Shown here piece after piece: positions 53,545-64,000 of a stretch of 64,000 nucleotides of DNA. Within the stretch, counting starts at the first letter, position 1. Each line of letters starts with the position of its first letter. The notes under the pieces are model-generated. The model had not been told where the DNA came from and made no database searches. It saw only the letters and a program-made list of their open reading frames with translations. The stretch covers positions 48,199,016 through 48,263,015 of the forward strand of contig CM051033.1 in the NCBI GenBank assembly GCA_027627225.1, in the 5' to 3' direction. The stretch comes from Congeria kusceri. Taxonomy: Eukaryota; Mollusca; Bivalvia; Myida; Dreissenidae. The translations under genes were made by a program, and so were the position numbers.

Positions 53545-55034
53545 TTAATCACATTTAGTGATAGCTCTAGCTATTTTATGCCTTTTCCATATTGTTTTAC
53601 ATAAAAAAAAAATATAATTGCTATTTAATTGGGTTTAATTGGGAAATCTCGCGGGACTCATTACGTCATGACGTCAAAGTAATGACGTCATTTCTCAATT
53701 TTTGAGTCCGGCATCATTGACAGTCCGTTTCATTCAATGTATTTAATTGGGAACCAGTGTGAAACAGTGAAAATAACCAAATTAGTTCACTGATATTCTC
53801 TATAAATCACTGGAAAGCATAAAATAAGTTATACACTGTAGCAGCAAATTTTGGCATGACACTCGTGAACTTCATTAGCATAAATTATGGGCTTGAATTG
53901 TTTCCTATATTTATGATCGGCTATGTTCTTGCACATGTTTCACAAGTTTAATGGTACCATAATTTAAGTGTTATGCTCTTTCATTGATTGTACTTGAATC
54001 CTGTTTGATTTGTAAGATATTCATACATAAATGTCAATGTCAGGTTAATGTGTCCGAGCTATACATGGATATGCATGAATAAAGATAGGGTTCATGTCAA
54101 TTTTCACGAGCTATAAAAATTAAACAACTTGATATACATTTCAGCCACCCTTTAAGGAAATGTAAGAGTTAAAATATTTGTTTTAGGTGACATTTCTCTA
54201 CAAATGTAAATTGACATTTTTTATGTTTGCAATAAACATTGCTACATTGTATAATGTATTGATGCAATAAACGTATCGTATCGCATCGTATATAATGTAT
54301 TGATGCAATAAACGTATCGTATCGCATCGTTTCGTAACGTATCGTATTATGTTTACATTTTGTGTACAATTGACGATACGCTACGGATTTATAACCACGC
54401 CTACTCAGGTCAAACTCAGAAAGCGTTGACAATATACGAATGTTTTTACAAGAAATCTTCGTCAAACAATTAAGTCCTAGCTTTCTGAATGGCTAAACAC
54501 ATTGTCAATCAAGTCTCGTCGTACGGTCAATACGTGCGTTTGCGGTATATACTAAAATATTTGCTATCGTTATGCTATTTTCAAATACTAATTGTTGCCC
54601 TTGATTTAATGTACGCGACCCACATCCAGGAAGGAAGTTTGTCGTTTTAAAAATAACCCACGCTCTAGTCGGGAAAGTTTGTCGTGTTTCACGTTCCAAA
54701 ATGATTTACTTCTCATTTGCCTTTCAATTTTGTAGGAAGTAATTACATACAATTGTTGTTTTGTGTTTTGTTTTTGAAAAAAGCAACACACGTATTTCCA
54801 GTTACAGAGTTATACATCTGGGATTCCAATACCTTAGCTAATACTGTTTTATCCCATGTACACGTCAGTTTCTAAGTATGGAAGTAAATTGGAACAAACC
54901 AGGGAAGTTGTTTCGGGCTTTATCAATAAGCGTCGACTGTTACATATTGGCTACAGTCGGCGTACGACAGCAGACGACAGCAACGCGAAAGTGCCAGAAT
55001 TTTAAACGGACAACAGCATTTTTAATTAGGCGTC
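53545..55034. other. Upstream region of the small gene
   Basis: AT-rich with one short tandem repeat. Promoter and any 5' non-coding exon of the small gene should be here, but I cannot place a TATA box or start site. Confidence 0.45.
54249..54350. repeat. Short tandem duplication with GTATC repeats
   Basis: tataatgtattgatgcaata followed by cgtatcgtatcgcatcg occurs twice in tandem, then degenerates into a cgtatc run. Intergenic. Confidence 0.8.
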
Positions 55035-55042
55035 ATGAGCAG
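55035..55042 (+). CDS. Small gene exon 1 coding part
   Basis: ATGAGCAG followed by donor gtaatt. Chosen because it is the only nearby ATG whose phase (2) fits exon 2. The other two frames through this exon end out of phase with exon 2. Confidence 0.45.
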
Positions 55043-57779
55043 GTAATTAGTGGATTAGCTTGTTTTATTATTATCAAATCGATGCATTTTTTTAATTCAT
55101 ATACAATATATTTTTATATATTTATATATTCACATACTGGATATGAAATTAATAAAAAATCTGTCGAATGCAATGCGAGCTTGTAGAATATAATTTATAA
55201 AAAAATTATTAAAATAATTTTTTTGTTTTCCTATCGATATATTCACGTTATGGATATATATATAAACTGTCAAAATGCAATGCGAGCTTGAAGAATATAT
55301 ATTTTTTTATGAAAATATATTAGTAGATATTATAACATTTTATGATTTGGTATAGACCTACATCGTATTGCAGATAAATGTTAGAAATCTAAAAACTTGT
55401 AAATGTTTATAGATATCATCTAATTATTTTAGTAGGTACGTTGGAGGTTATGGTGATGATGAATCCGACCTTCACCTAGGTCCATATCGAGGCTCAAGTA
55501 ATTCGAGATTGGGTATATTACTATATATGTTTTATTGTATTTTAATTTATGTACGAAAAAAGTGGAACATATTTGTCGATGATACTAGTAAACTGATATT
55601 TTAATTGCGGGGTGAGTGACCTGATAAAATCGATACGTGTATTTTTATGATTGCTTTTTTGGACTTTTTGGACTATTTATAAAATATAACGATTGTTCCT
55701 TCGATGACACGCACAAACAATCACTTTTACTAGTCACTCGTACATGTACGTTTTCGAACCCAAATATTTTTTCTATCACCAGTCATCTATTAAGATATGA
55801 TCTTACACCGAAATGTCCTCTGTATGGTAGGCTAGCTGAATTGGTATAAGTTACGTGGCATTTCCCTTACAGAAGCCGGAAGCTCGTGGCGTGGGCTCAA
55901 CGCTAGTGGCACCTGGGTGCAGTTAGCAGATTTCCATTGTCCCGCCAAACAATGCCCTTCCAGGTCTGTTTATTTACTCCCTCCCTCCCTCCCTCCCTCC
56001 CTCCCTCCCTCCCTCCCTCCCTCCCTCCCTCCCTCCCTCCCTCCCTCCCTCCCTCCCTCCCTCCCTCCCTCCCTCCCTCCCTCCCTCACTCACTCACTCA
56101 CTCACTCTCTCACTCACTCACTTTCTCAATCACTCTCTTAATCACTCGCTCAATTACTCGCTCGCACGCTAACTCTATCATTCACTTATTAATTAATTAA
56201 TTAATTCGTTCGTTCGTTCGTTCGTTCGTTCGTTCGTTCATATATTCACTTATTGATTTATTGACTTATTAATTCATTTATACATCCATTCATTCATCTT
56301 AATATCCAACCCTTTAGTCATTGATCTCTTTATTAATTAATTAATTCAGAAATACATCAATCATTCCCTCAAAAATTCCAACTCATTCATTCATTTATTC
56401 GTTCGTTCGATCTATGTTTCGTTCGTTCGTTCATTCATCCAACCATCCATTCATGCATTAATTAATTAATTAATTAATTAATTATTTATTTATTTAATTA
56501 ATTCATTCATTAACTCTTTCACTCTTTCATTACTTACTTACTTAATTAATTAATTATTTATTTTTACTCACTCAATAATCCGTCCACCCACCCACCCACC
56601 CATCCAAATCCAAACTCATTAATTCATTAATTAATTAATTAATTAATTATTTAATTAATTAATTCATTCATTCATTCATTCATTTATTCATTCATTCATT
56701 CATTCATTCATTCATTCATTCATTCATTTATTCATTTATTCATTTATTCATTTATTCATTCATTCATTAATTCATTATTTATCCATCTATCCATTCACAG
56801 TATATAGGACATCTTGTGTTAATAAACACTCTTCAATTCAATTGCAGAGAGCCCCTGACCTGGGTATGCAAACAAGACGGCAACTTCGTTTTTATCAACG
56901 AGAAAGGGAAGATAAAATGCAAGACAGGCAAGCATGAAGGTAATGGTTAAACAAGTCTTAATGTAAAGAACGACCGACCGCTAGGGTCAAATAAAAATAT
57001 CGTCCGGGCTTGATTCGAGTCAATAATAGATTTATATTTATATTGGAGTAAGGGTTCGAGAACATCTTATGTGAAAACTATAGATGTATAGTAGTATAAT
57101 AGTTTCAAAACAATATTTAAATGTATACAAAGAAGATTGGTTACCGTACAACACTGACCGTATTGTAGCGGACATTTGCCAGTGGTTGAAGATTTGGTAC
57201 AACAGTAGATTAATTGGTACATGCTGTGATCACTGTTGTGGAAACGCCTGTTCACCGTTTTCCAATTGATGATTGTAAGGGGGGGGGGGGCTGTAATGGG
57301 TAAAGCCTCGAGTAATCATCATATGAACCATTCACCGTATTTCAACGGACGTGTGCCTCGGGAGCTGTGTGAGTAAAACACTATATTAATTTGCATGATT
57401 CATGCCCTATTCACTGTATTTCACTGGAAGTTTGTCAATGGGGCTTGGTTGGGTAAAACACTAGAGTAATTTGCATGAATCACGCCCTATTCACTGTATT
57501 TCACCGGACGTTTGTCAATGGGGCTGGGTTGGGTAAATCACTAGAGTAATTTGCAAACGAATCACGTTTATGTAAACGTCTATTCACCGTATTTTAGCGG
57601 ACGTCTGCCAGTGGGGATGGAATTGCGGGAACGACTTCCACAAGGGCGAGTACATCCGGGCTGACTACGAGGGTTTCACGTTCGCCATGTCGCAGGCCGT
57701 GCAGCTCACAGATAAGATGGGCACCGAGTGGGTGACCGCCCTTCTGCAGGAGCTGGGTCGACAGTACAATCAATGGTAA
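55035..57779 (+). CDS. Small five-exon gene, 149-residue Cys/Trp-rich protein, unknown family
   Basis: Joining 55035-55042, 55436-55512, 55873-55963, 56848-56939 and 57598-57779 gives 450 bp: ATG, 149 residues, TAA. All four introns are GT/AG and every phase agrees. The N-terminus is Gly/Tyr/Asp-rich (MSRYVGGYGDDESD) with no signal peptide. The rest has six cysteines (51, 56, 66, 83, 93, 99) with nearby His 50, 88 and 104, a pattern that could bind zinc. It then runs VCQWGWNCGNDFHKGEYI and an amphipathic C-terminal segment ending ELGRQYNQW. I do not recognise the family. Exons 3-5 are far less AT-rich than their flanks. The first coding exon is only 8 bp, so the start is the weakest part; using an acceptor 3 bp upstream for exon 2 adds one Ser. 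Confidence 0.6.
55436..55512 (+). CDS. Small gene exon 2
   Basis: Acceptor tagtag; an alternative AG lies 3 bp upstream. Encodes YVGGYGDDESDLHLGPYRG and SSNSRL. Donor gtatat; ends phase 1. Confidence 0.55.
55873..55963 (+). CDS. Small gene exon 3
   Basis: Acceptor cttacag, donor gtctgt. Encodes AGSSWRGLNASGTWVQLADF then HCPAKQCPS with two Cys. Ends phase 2. The tetranucleotide microsatellite starts 13 bp after it. Confidence 0.65.
55977..56815. repeat. Composite tetranucleotide microsatellite
   Basis: About 29 CCCT units (55977-56093) grading into CACT, then TTAA, TTCG, ATTC and ATTT blocks up to 56815. Lies wholly inside intron 3 of the small gene, from 13 bp after one exon to 32 bp before the next. 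Confidence 0.97.
56848..56939 (+). CDS. Small gene exon 4
   Basis: Acceptor attgcag, donor gtaatg. Encodes EPLTWVCKQDGNFVFINEKG and KIKCKTGKHE; clear coding composition just after the microsatellite block. Confidence 0.68.
57157..57597 (+). repeat. Decayed tandem copies of the small gene's exon 5 acceptor
   Basis: The junction at 57597 (cgtattttag + CGGACGTCTGCCAGTGGGG) has diverged upstream copies at about 57166, 57341, 57420 and 57500, e.g. tatttcac + CGGACGTTTGTCAATGGGG. The last two copies lie 80 bp apart with shared intron (gggtaaaacactagagtaa). Confidence 0.85.
57598..57779 (+). CDS. Small gene exon 5 (terminal)
   Basis: Acceptor attttag; encodes DVCQWGWNCGNDFHKGEYIR through ELGRQYNQW and TAA at 57777-57779. 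If the internal GT at 57776 were used as a donor to the acceptor at 58625, the junction would read TGA, so the product would lose only the final Trp. Confidence 0.7.
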
Positions 57780-58288
57780 TGAGTTGTCATAGTTTCATAG
57801 TCAGGAGTGCATTCTCCCTCTTCTCCGTTCAACCGAGTTCATCCTACTGAATGCACGATGTTGTATACAAACATGACATATCTGTTAATGAATGACAAGT
57901 TTTAATGAGCCTTTTGAGGGATACTGTTGTTTCCTTACATGAAGCGTTTCTAAAACCACACCTCTCATATTATTTACATGTATATATTTACCAAACCTAT
58001 ATTTAATGCCTGTATGCTACTAAATTGCTATCAACTCGTTTAAGAGTATCTCAGTGGTTTGAAATTGAATCTTACATTTTCGAGCTCATTTCAGACACAT
58101 ATGTTCCGCTAAGGCAACTTTAATGGTTGACAGTTGAATGAACTGAAAGAATCCGTATCTAATGTCACAAGTTAATAGGTACGGAAATTTAAAGGCACTA
58201 AAATATTCCACATGCAGCACTTGTTCATTTCAAGCGATTACGGTTTCGACGTTGCGTTGCCTTGTAACAAAACACCCACGCATTAAAA

Positions 58289-58537
58289 TGAGGCGTGGCG
58301 TGGGAAAATCGGTCTTAATGCATGTGCGTAAAGTGTTGTCCCGGATAAGCCTGTGCAATCCAGGACGACACTTTCCGCTTTTAGGGTATTTTCAGTTTCA
58401 AGGAAGTCTAAAGTTAACATAAATCCACTTTACGCGGACGGTGTCGTTCCGGATTAGCCTGTGCGGACTGCACATGCTAATCCGGGACGACACTTTGCGA
58501 CCATGCATTAAGCTCGATTTTCCCACGACCCACATCA
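58289..58537. mobile_element. Palindromic MITE, copy 9
   Basis: Full-length but diverged, 0.5 kb downstream of the small gene. Confidence 0.9.
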
Positions 58538-59441
58538 TTTTATGTTTTCAACTCACGATGGAAGTACATAATGACTGCTTCGACGTAGACCAACCTTTAA
58601 CCCTTTTATATTTTATCTTTTACAGATGGATGTTTCTCCAACCTTGGCACATATCTCCACAATTGGTATCTGTCGGATCCCGATGTAGAACTGAATTCTC
58701 AAAACTTATTAAGAAATAGTTTGTGTATTCACGTCATAAACAAATGTAAAACATATTTTCGTTGAATCTTTTTTAAAGTACATACTTATGCGTTTCATCT
58801 TTGTTACCTGTCAGTTGAATAGTTTATGCATAATCGTCAATGTAACCTATTTATTAAACATTTGCACCAGTAGGTTTGTATTATCTCAACTTTAATGATT
58901 TTAAATGCTCCCAGAAGTGTCGTAATTAAAAGTGTTTTATTCCCAGCTTTCTTTTTTCAAATCCATTATTGTTTGATGATCATCTCGATACAGATCATTG
59001 ATCTTATTTTTGCATTTTCCAATTTCTGTACCTATTATATGAACCTTTTCCAATACTTTTTACATGATCATGTGATATGTTGTTGAGGACGCGTGTTTTG
59101 TTTTATATCTGTACGTTTGTATAGCGTCAATGTGGTAGACATACTTTTACCAAAAATGTATTGGTTATATATCCACAAACTTGGTTTAGTAGCATTATTG
59201 ATTGAATAAATGGTGTCATAAGTATACTGAATGTTTTATAACATTTTCACATACCTTTTACGTTGATCACGTGCTATGATGTTGCGGATGCGTGTACTAT
59301 TTTGTTTTCTGTTAGTATGCGTGCATCGCATCATTGCGATACACACATATTTACCAATAAATCTTTTTATATCCAAACAAAACTGGTTTAAATTGATTGA
59401 ATGAATGGTGTCACCCTAGTCTAATAAATGAGACGTTTAAC

Positions 59442-59523
59442 GCGAATTTAGTGCTACTTTTTAGATTGGGGTAAATTCGCTTCGGGCGAATCTTGCCCAT
59501 ATAAAAAGTAGCCCAATATTCGC
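59442..59523. repeat. Long hairpin, 38-bp arms
   Basis: Arms 59442-59480 and 59485-59523 (gcgaatttagtgctactttt ... / ...ataaaaagtagcccaatattcgc) around a ttcg loop. Intergenic; probably a MITE relic. Confidence 0.75.
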
Positions 59524-61134
59524 CCCAGCGCCTAATAAATTATGCGAGGTGTCTTTCGGATATTGAATGTTTTATATATAACACACATTAACTAATTATC
59601 TGATGTCATAGCTGTATCGTAAATAATAATATACGATACACCATAACTGCCCTGCTGGCCATTCCGGTAATTCATAGCAGGCGTCCACTGTCTCCTTTTA
59701 ACTCGTAATTTTTATTGCGCACACATTAAAGTTTGTAACCCAATCTCTGTGGAATGTGCAAACGATAAACGGCCGTGTTGTTGCATTGGTGAAATGGAAT
59801 GTAATTTTCTACCTTTGGGGTCTAATTCCCCACCCTAGAGCGAAGCATTTTCGTCTAAATCCCCTCGGTGGGAGATGCTATAGGGGTATCAAATGGCCCG
59901 GTGGCCAATATTACCGGGATCTAAAATCCGACCAAAGTGTATTATCCCGGGGCCCGGAATCATTCGGCGTGTCAAATTCCCGTCTGTCGGGAGTCGCTTT
60001 CAATCTAAAGTGACGTATAAGCTCCCCCCCCCCCCACCTTCCTGGGGGAAATATTGATAGGTGCATAATCGGGACATATTAAGGCCATTTTTTTTTATTT
60101 TTAGTTTCTCGGACATTTTTGGAAAACAGTCCATTCGGACCGCGCAAGCAAAATCAAAAACATACTAGTGTAGACCTTTTTTTCGCAATACATATGGCAA
60201 TAACACAAATTACTCAATGCAACTTTTGTTATATAAACATGCATATACAATCTGCACGAATTATGTTAAATTATTGTATATTTCAATGTATTTTTACATT
60301 ATAACTGTGAGTTGAATACTTTTAATATCCATTAAAAAATACTGCATCAGTTGAAAAACCTGATTTTTGGTTTATACTATTTGCACAATTGTTCTTTTGT
60401 ATTTCCAAAAATATCGGTTCGGCGGATCTGAAAAACTAAAAATCAACAAACTCTGGCCAACAAATTTCGATGCATTAAGTTTTCAAATGACTCACATTGA
60501 GTTTCAATACGCAACGTTTGTTCCCATAAATTTAACATGATAGTGTTCTGATAATAACACAGGTGAGCTAACACCTGAACTATTTTGTATGCGTTCATAA
60601 TTACAAATTTAATAAATAATTCGGGCTTAGCCCTTCAACAGTATAATTAATAAAATATGTGTAAATATGAACGTTACCTAATAAATTCCCTACGGAGGAC
60701 ATGAAGAGAAATGTGTATTTTTGTATGGTACAATAACGACTAAGACGAGGCAGTTAAAAGTTTATTTTATTGTTAAACGTGTATGACAGATTGCTTTCGT
60801 GTTTGCAATAAACGCGTTATAAAAGTTCAACCGCAATGAAATGTATCTGTTTTGAAGTAACACAATGTGACTTGTTTACAAATGAAAACCACTACTTATG
60901 CACTGAAAATGATCAACTGAATGCTAAATATTTCACCCGATCTCAGGGCAGACATTATAATTATTTCTGCGGGTCTTACTAGTCATAAGTATTCCAAGTA
61001 TGTACCCTTGAATAAACCAGGATGGTAATTAATCGTGTGTTGTCTTACCAACAAGCCGGATGGTATTTGCAATGATTTCTAGCGTATACGTACACATGCG
61101 TCATTTCTTTGAACGGATATTTCAGCAATCACCT

Positions 61135-61490
61135 TCCTGTTCTGTTTAAGGCCATCACGGCACAAGATTAGCTGTACATGCCTGACCTATACTTCCTGTT
61201 CTGTTTAAGGCCATCACGGCACAAGATTAGCTGTACATGCCTGACCTATACTTCCTGTTCTGTTTAAGGCCATCACTGCACAAGATTAGCTGTACATGCC
61301 TGACCTATACTTCCTGTTCTGTTTAAGGCCATCACTGCACAAGATTAGCTGTACATGCCTGACCTATACTTCCTGTTCTGTTTAAGGCCATCACTGCACA
61401 AGATTAGCTGTACATGCCTGACCTATACTTCCTGTTCTGTTTAAGGCCATCACTGCACAAGATTAGCTGTACATGCCTGACCTATATTAT
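61135..61490 (+). repeat. 59-bp tandem repeat, 6 copies
   Basis: cctgttctgtttaaggccat recurs at 61135, 61194, 61253, 61312, 61371 and 61430. One diverged single copy with the same 5' flank (accaggat.gtaattag..., agatggtatttacaatg) is at 62973-63130, so the tandem array grew inside a dispersed repeat. Confidence 0.93.
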
Positions 61491-62749
61491 CTCATTTTAC
61501 ATGTTCGGTTGTCCCTTATTACCACACAGTCCCTTATCTTCTGAGATACAAGAGGCTCTGAAGTTTGTACATAATTATTGTCCTTGTATGTGACATTTGT
61601 AAAGTTATATTATGGAAATTAATTGTTTCTGCCCTACTTATGTCATTTCAAATATATTTTGCCATAAAAAGTGGTGCTTGAAATCATGTCTGTACCGTAT
61701 GGACCCTTCCAGTTGCAACGGAAGAAAAACGCGCCGCAAATAAACATTATGGGCCAAAGTCCATTGTGCCGCTCATGGCAGTTTCGATGTACTTTTACGC
61801 AATAAAACTGTAAAATCATTTAGTTTTTGTTGGCCTTATACTTATTTAAATGAAATAAAAGTGTTATATACGATAAATACATTTTTACCACGTTTATTAA
61901 AATTGTACAAGTTACATTTCTGAACAGTAATAAAGTCATGTAAAATAAATATTCAATAAGACTGAAAGTCAAAGTGTATTTGCGATATATGATATGCATA
62001 TGAATTATAAATGCTTGTGAACTTGTGGTTGTGTAAAAACATTGAATGCAAAGTCATGTACCGAAATATTTTAGCGAGGTTAACAATTGCGATCGGTTCA
62101 ATTCGTAGTGTTCTTGCTTTTTCGGACTTGCATAATTAAAAAGGAACAAAACCCATTCCTCGCAAAACGTATCGCTCAATTGACGAAAGCATAAGGCACG
62201 GTTTCGCGAATTTCTCCATTACTTTTCGTTACCATAACAATGGGCTTTCGTTCAGCGTTTCAGACAGTTGATTCCACACCTGTAATTTGTTTCGTATATT
62301 ATGGGACTCGAATTATTAAAGGCAATTAGCAATAGCATTCCGTACATTACTTCCCCGCCTTCAGAAGGGCGCATACCGTTCTACATATATTGTACTTATA
62401 TCTACGTTACTGCATAACAGGCGAGTTGTAAGTGTTCCCAACATCTACCCTCGAATGAAAAATAAATCTTCATTACCATCATTCAAACGAGCATATAAAA
62501 CATATTTACTTGAACGAGTCAAATAGATGTAACACAAATATCACAATTATAATACTGATATAGATATATTTATTGAAAATTAGAAAATGTATATTGAAAT
62601 TGATGTTGTTAGCAAATAATTATATTTGTTTTGTATATGGAGAATTTTTATATAAAAATGTAACTTTTTTATGAGTGTATCAATGCATTGTGCATAATTT
62701 CTATTTTCGATTGCTGTCTGTCGATGCTTTGTAATTGTTTTTTATTGAG

Positions 62750-62806
62750 AAAATTATTATTATTATTATTATTATTGCCATTATCATTATTATTATCATT
62801 ATTACA
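62750..62806. repeat. ATT trinucleotide repeat
   Basis: Runs of ATT/ATC on the + strand; a second ATT run is at 62949-62971. No gene nearby. Confidence 0.9.
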
Positions 62807-64000
62807 TTTACTGTATGTTTGTTTTGTAATTATATGTTAAATGTGATTTTGGTTGAATGTTTGAATGCGTATGAAGGCCATATGAAAATAAGGTATGTTT
62901 TTGTCATGACAATACTATGTCTTATATGTCACCTTCGTAAAATAAAGTGATTATTATTATTATTATTATTATAACCAGGATAGTAATTAGTCATCCGCCG
63001 TCTTCCAACAAACCAGATGGTATTTACAATGTTTTCCAACCTACTTCTCATATGCTTCCCGTATGCCTCATTTCTTAAAAATCCAGAAACACCTTCCTGT
63101 TCGGTTTAAGTTAGATTTGCTGCACACTACTGCTATGCATGCTTAGTATCTTAACCCATGTCCTTGAATGATTCCTTTCTTTGACACGATGGATAAATAG
63201 TCATCGGAAAGGGAATTTGCACATTTTGACATCTTATATTATTTTCATTTTAAGTCATAATGGTAATGTGGAATATATGCGTATGAAATGTATTATGTCA
63301 GCAGAATACTGCGGCGGTAACACTGGTATAATCAAACCATAGATCGATGAGTTGTCTGTTTTCAAGCAAATAGAGATGTTTTTTCCTCTGTCCTATAGAA
63401 AACCTGTCAAATACTGGTTTAAGATTACTGTGTTTTCATGATAAAGATACTCAAGTGTATGCAATTAAACGTGTGACAACAATCAATCTTACTCTATAGT
63501 AATGTAAACGGTCACATAGAAGCGCACGCGTCATTTAATTGAGCGGGAAAAATCAGGAAAGAACCTGTTATATGTATGATAGGTATTTTTTTACATCTGA
63601 TAGCGTCGGTAGTTAAATTATAATCTTACCATAGACCGATCTTTGGTATAATTTGTTTTGCTTAAGAACATGGGAATAAAGCAATCGGAGATCGCAGACC
63701 TCCGCCAAGATCGGTAACATTCTTAATGACTAGATTTTCCATTGACAGGTGACCTCCCCCAATCCTTTGTTCCAATAATGAAGATTTATTTCAAATACAT
63801 AGTATCCGGATCACCACCGAATTCTAATCATTTGTACATTGGTCAAGTTCCAACCTTCCAAGAAAATGGCATTCAAATCATTTTTTGAATAAAGATAGAC
63901 AAACATATGTTTTGATGAAATCTTTTTTTACTTAGTGGTGGAAATTTAATCTAAAAACATTACATATATATGAACAATGATTAACTGTCAGGTTTCTTTG

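Larger units (their letters stand above)
57780..64000. other. Downstream intergenic region
   Basis: No gene seen. Holds MITE copy 9, the 59.4-kb hairpin, a C/G-run-rich relic at 59813-60050 (resembling the CAGTG MITE interior), the 59-bp tandem array, its single-copy relative and ATT repeats. Confidence 0.5.

Noticed and set aside
54878..55042. MEVNWNKPGKLFRALS reading as exon 1 of the small gene
   Set aside because: It ends in phase 0, while exon 2 needs phase 2. The short ATG at 55035 fits instead.
55917..56200. Pro/Ser/Leu repeat ORFs
   Set aside because: CCCT microsatellite read in two frames; begins in an exon in the wrong frame.
58626..58750. Possible further exon of the small gene (GCFSNLGTYLHNWYLSDPD reading)
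   Set aside because: Splicing from 57775 would create TGA at the junction, and the preceding exon ends naturally in TAA. The reading needs another phase and has no partner exon.
59756..60013. 85-codon ORF
   Set aside because: Falls in a C/G-run-rich repeat relic; no splice sites or known motif.

Overview
The window is animal genomic DNA: AT-rich intergenic and intronic sequence with short GC-richer exons, GT/AG introns and a high density of transposon remnants. The repeat families (a ~260 bp palindromic MITE, a tRNA-Asp-headed SINE, AGGTCA-rich elements) look like those of bivalve molluscs. From memory of its repeats I favour a dreissenid mussel (Dreissena), but the sequence alone does not prove species.

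From 1163 to 41106 on the + strand lies nearly all of one large gene. It encodes a Mi-2/CHD4-type chromodomain helicase, the ATPase of the NuRD nucleosome-remodelling and deacetylase complex. I could chain 39 coding exons with consistent phase into 2070 codons and a stop. The start codon lies upstream of the window. Domain order is acidic/basic N-terminus, CHDN, AT-hook-like basic stretches, PHD1, PHD2, two chromodomains, a two-lobed SNF2 ATPase, DUF1087, DUF1086, a Lys/Glu-rich linker, the CHDCT2 region and a final Pro/Gly-rich exon. Its introns hold many MITEs, SINEs and tandem repeats.

From 41107 to about 55030 I find no confident gene: candidate 3' UTR, a 36-bp minisatellite (46.8-48.4 kb), two copies of an AGGTCA-rich element, a TIR MITE and a decayed LINE reverse-transcriptase tail (minus strand, 50.9-51.6 kb). 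From 55035 to 57779 I assemble a second, small five-exon + strand gene for a 149-residue Cys/Trp-rich protein of unrecognised family. One of its introns holds an 840-bp tetranucleotide microsatellite. From 57780 to 64000 there is only repeat-bearing intergenic DNA.

The most striking signal is a recurring class of tandem repeat. At least six arrays are built from exon/intron junctions, so each repeat unit carries a copy of a real splice site with adjoining exon sequence: donors of CHD exons 10, 12, 14 and 20, the acceptor of CHD exon 36, and in decayed form the acceptor of the last exon of the small gene. A single inverted duplication at exon 37 and weaker cases at exons 8 and 31 may belong to the same process. 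The units multiply authentic splice sites (37 donors after exon 14, 27 after exon 20). In the exon 36 case there is a 111-bp higher-order unit that keeps reading frame into the exon. I propose junction-derived minisatellites as the feature of this window most worth testing.
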